Origin: Bradyrhizobium sp.
Lineage (GTDB): Bacteria; Pseudomonadota; Alphaproteobacteria; Rhizobiales; Xanthobacteraceae
Direction: 5' to 3'
DNA length: 5,169 nucleotides
Assembly: GCA_013695565.1 (NCBI GenBank)
Contig: JACDAG010000935.1
Span: forward strand, 1 to 5,169
Shown piece by piece: positions 4,237-5,169 of the stretch. Numbering within the stretch: position 1 is the first letter of the stretch; each line of letters starts with the position of its first letter. The position numbers and the translations under genes were made by a program. The notes beneath the pieces are model-generated. The model was not told the DNA's origin. It saw nothing but the letters and a program-made list of their open reading frames with translations, and made no database searches.

Positions 4237-5169
4237 GTGCGCCAGATCATTCCAGCGCGATGGAAGCAGAAGATCCAGCACCTCATGCTGGACCTCGACG
4301 CGCGCATCGACTCGACGCTGTTCTCGTCGGGCAAGGGCGCGCGCGAACTCTATGAGCGCTTCTCGACCTTCATGGACCGCTTCTATGTCGGCCGCTGGAA
4401 GCGCTGGGTGTTCATCGAGCCGATGTCGGAAGCCGCCACCATGGGTCTTGGCGGCTTGCTGTTGATGCTGGCACTCGCGGTGCCCGCGTTTCGCGAAACC
4501 TCCGATGACGACTGGCTGAAGAAATCCGATCTCGCGGTGACATTCCTCGACCGCTACGGCAATCCGATCGGCAGCCGCGGCATCAAGCACAATGACTCGA
4601 TCCCGCTGGAAGATTTCCCGGACAATTTGATCAAGGCGACGCTGGCGACCGAAGACCGCCGCTTCTACGACCATTTCGGCATCGACATTGCCGGCACCGC
4701 GCGCGCGCTCGTCACCAACGCGCAGGCCGGCGGCGTGCGCCAGGGCGGTTCGTCGATCACCCAGCAGCTGGCGAAGAACCTGTTTTTGAACAACGAGCGC
4801 ACCATCGAGCGCAAGGTCAAGGAAGCATTTCTGGCAATCTGGCTGGAGACGCGGCTGACCAAGAATGAAATTCTAAAGCTCTATCTCGATCGCGCGTATA
4901 TGGGCGGCGGCACGTTCGGCGTCGACGGCGCGGCGCATTTCTACTTCAACAAATCGGCGCGCGACGTCACGCTTTCCGAATCCGCGATGCTGGCCGGCCT
5001 GTTCAAGGCGCCGACCAAATATGCCCCGCACATCAACCTGCCCGCCGCGCGCGCCCGCGCCAACGTGGTGCTGGATAACCTCGTCGATGCCGGCTTCATG
5101 ACCGAGGGTCAGGTGTTCGGCGCGCGGCGCAACCCGGCCATGGCGGTCGATCGCCGCGACGAGAATTCG
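4237..5169 (+). CDS. Class A penicillin-binding protein (PBP1A-like), N-terminal part (3' end outside window)
   Basis: Bifunctional peptidoglycan synthase: a glycosyltransferase that polymerises lipid II, normally followed by a transpeptidase domain, anchored in the inner membrane and facing the periplasm. 311 codons are visible and still open. From the GTG as residue 1: a cytoplasmic, mixed-charge N-terminus of about 63 residues; one membrane helix at about 66-85 (MGLGGLLLMLALAVPAF); then the GT51 domain. Its motifs are ATEDRRFYDHFGID with catalytic Glu139, RQGGSSITQQLAKNLF at 168-183, RKVKEAFLAIWLE at 192-204 with the second Glu196, LYLDRAYMGGGTFG at 215-228, and SESAMLAGLFKAP at about 247-259. 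LYLD and MGGGTFG replace the LYLN and G-x-x-A/YG forms of enterobacterial PBP1A; as I recall, bradyrhizobial homologues look like this one. The transpeptidase SxxK, SxN and KTG motifs lie beyond the window. The cytoplasmic stretch before the helix is longer than in E. coli PBP1A. Confidence 0.93.
   Translation, partial: MRQIIPARWKQKIQHLMLDLDARIDSTLFSSGKGARELYERFSTFMDRFYVGRWKRWVFIEPMSEAATMGLGGLLLMLALAVPAFRETSDDDWLKKSDLAVTFLDRYGNPIGSRGIKHNDSIPLEDFPDNLIKATLATEDRRFYDHFGIDIAGTARALVTNAQAGGVRQGGSSITQQLAKNLFLNNERTIERKVKEAFLAIWLETRLTKNEILKLYLDRAYMGGGTFGVDGAAHFYFNKSARDVTLSESAMLAGLFKAPTKYAPHINLPAARARANVVLDNLVDAGFMTEGQVFGARRNPAMAVDRRDENS

Noticed and set aside
3930..4334. Minus-strand 134-residue open frame
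   Set aside because: It runs antisense into the first 98 bases of the PBP gene, shows no family resemblance, and is open largely because of high GC.
3465..4355. Plus-strand 296-residue open frame antisense to ycgN
   Set aside because: It crosses ycgN, the spacer and the PBP start. Its composition changes along its length, and the real genes on both sides have clear family motifs.
5163..5168. EcoRI site GAATTC at the very end of the window, hinting at a cloned fragment boundary
   Set aside because: The PBP frame reads through it normally, another GAATTC occurs at 1974, and window ends are arbitrary.
1..5169. CRISPR array, insertion sequence, tRNA/rRNA or prophage elements
   Set aside because: I found no regularly spaced repeats, transposase motifs, terminal inverted repeats or tRNA-like cloverleaf on either strand.

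Overview
The window looks like a chromosomal segment of an alphaproteobacterium in the Bradyrhizobium / Rhodopseudomonas / Afipia group. The basis is high GC with strong GC preference at third codon positions, the style of the GAF histidine kinase with a stand-alone receiver, and a class A penicillin-binding protein (PBP) that resembles bradyrhizobial homologues I remember. This placement is inference; no database was searched.

Layout. (1) 2-1264, + strand: the 3' part of a GAF-domain sensor histidine kinase whose start lies before the window. Eight bases after its stop comes 1273-1662, + strand, a single-domain CheY-like response regulator. The two form a translationally linked two-component pair. 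(2) 1667-3250, - strand: a complete 14-TM DHA2-type major facilitator drug exporter. It is convergent with the regulator, with only 4 bases between the two stop codons. (3) 3251-3410: a 160-base spacer with a perfect 9-bp GC-rich inverted repeat and no gene. (4) 3411-3926, - strand: a complete YcgN-type (UPF0260) cysteine-cluster protein of unknown function. (5) 3927-4236: a 310-base divergent spacer with weak promoter candidates, two nested stem-loop possibilities and a 9-codon leader ORF overlapping the ycgN start. I see no convincing protein gene there. (6) 4237-5169, + strand: the N-terminal 311 codons of a class A PBP (GT51 transglycosylase domain), read from a GTG start and open at the window end.

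The kinase and regulator almost certainly work together: the kinase autophosphorylates at H169 (counted from the Met at base 11) and passes phosphate to D60 of the regulator. The regulator has no output domain, so it must act by protein contact or as a relay. The MFS exporter, the YcgN-like protein and the PBP show no clear functional link beyond adjacency. The PBP is a cell-wall synthesis enzyme probably driven from the divergent spacer.

I do not see an undescribed multi-gene system here. The points most worth a second look are non-coding: the folded leader in front of the PBP, the ATGA-coupled leader ORF and missing Shine-Dalgarno at ycgN, the exporter start with a -10-like element placed for leaderless transcription, and the inverted repeat between ycgN and the exporter.
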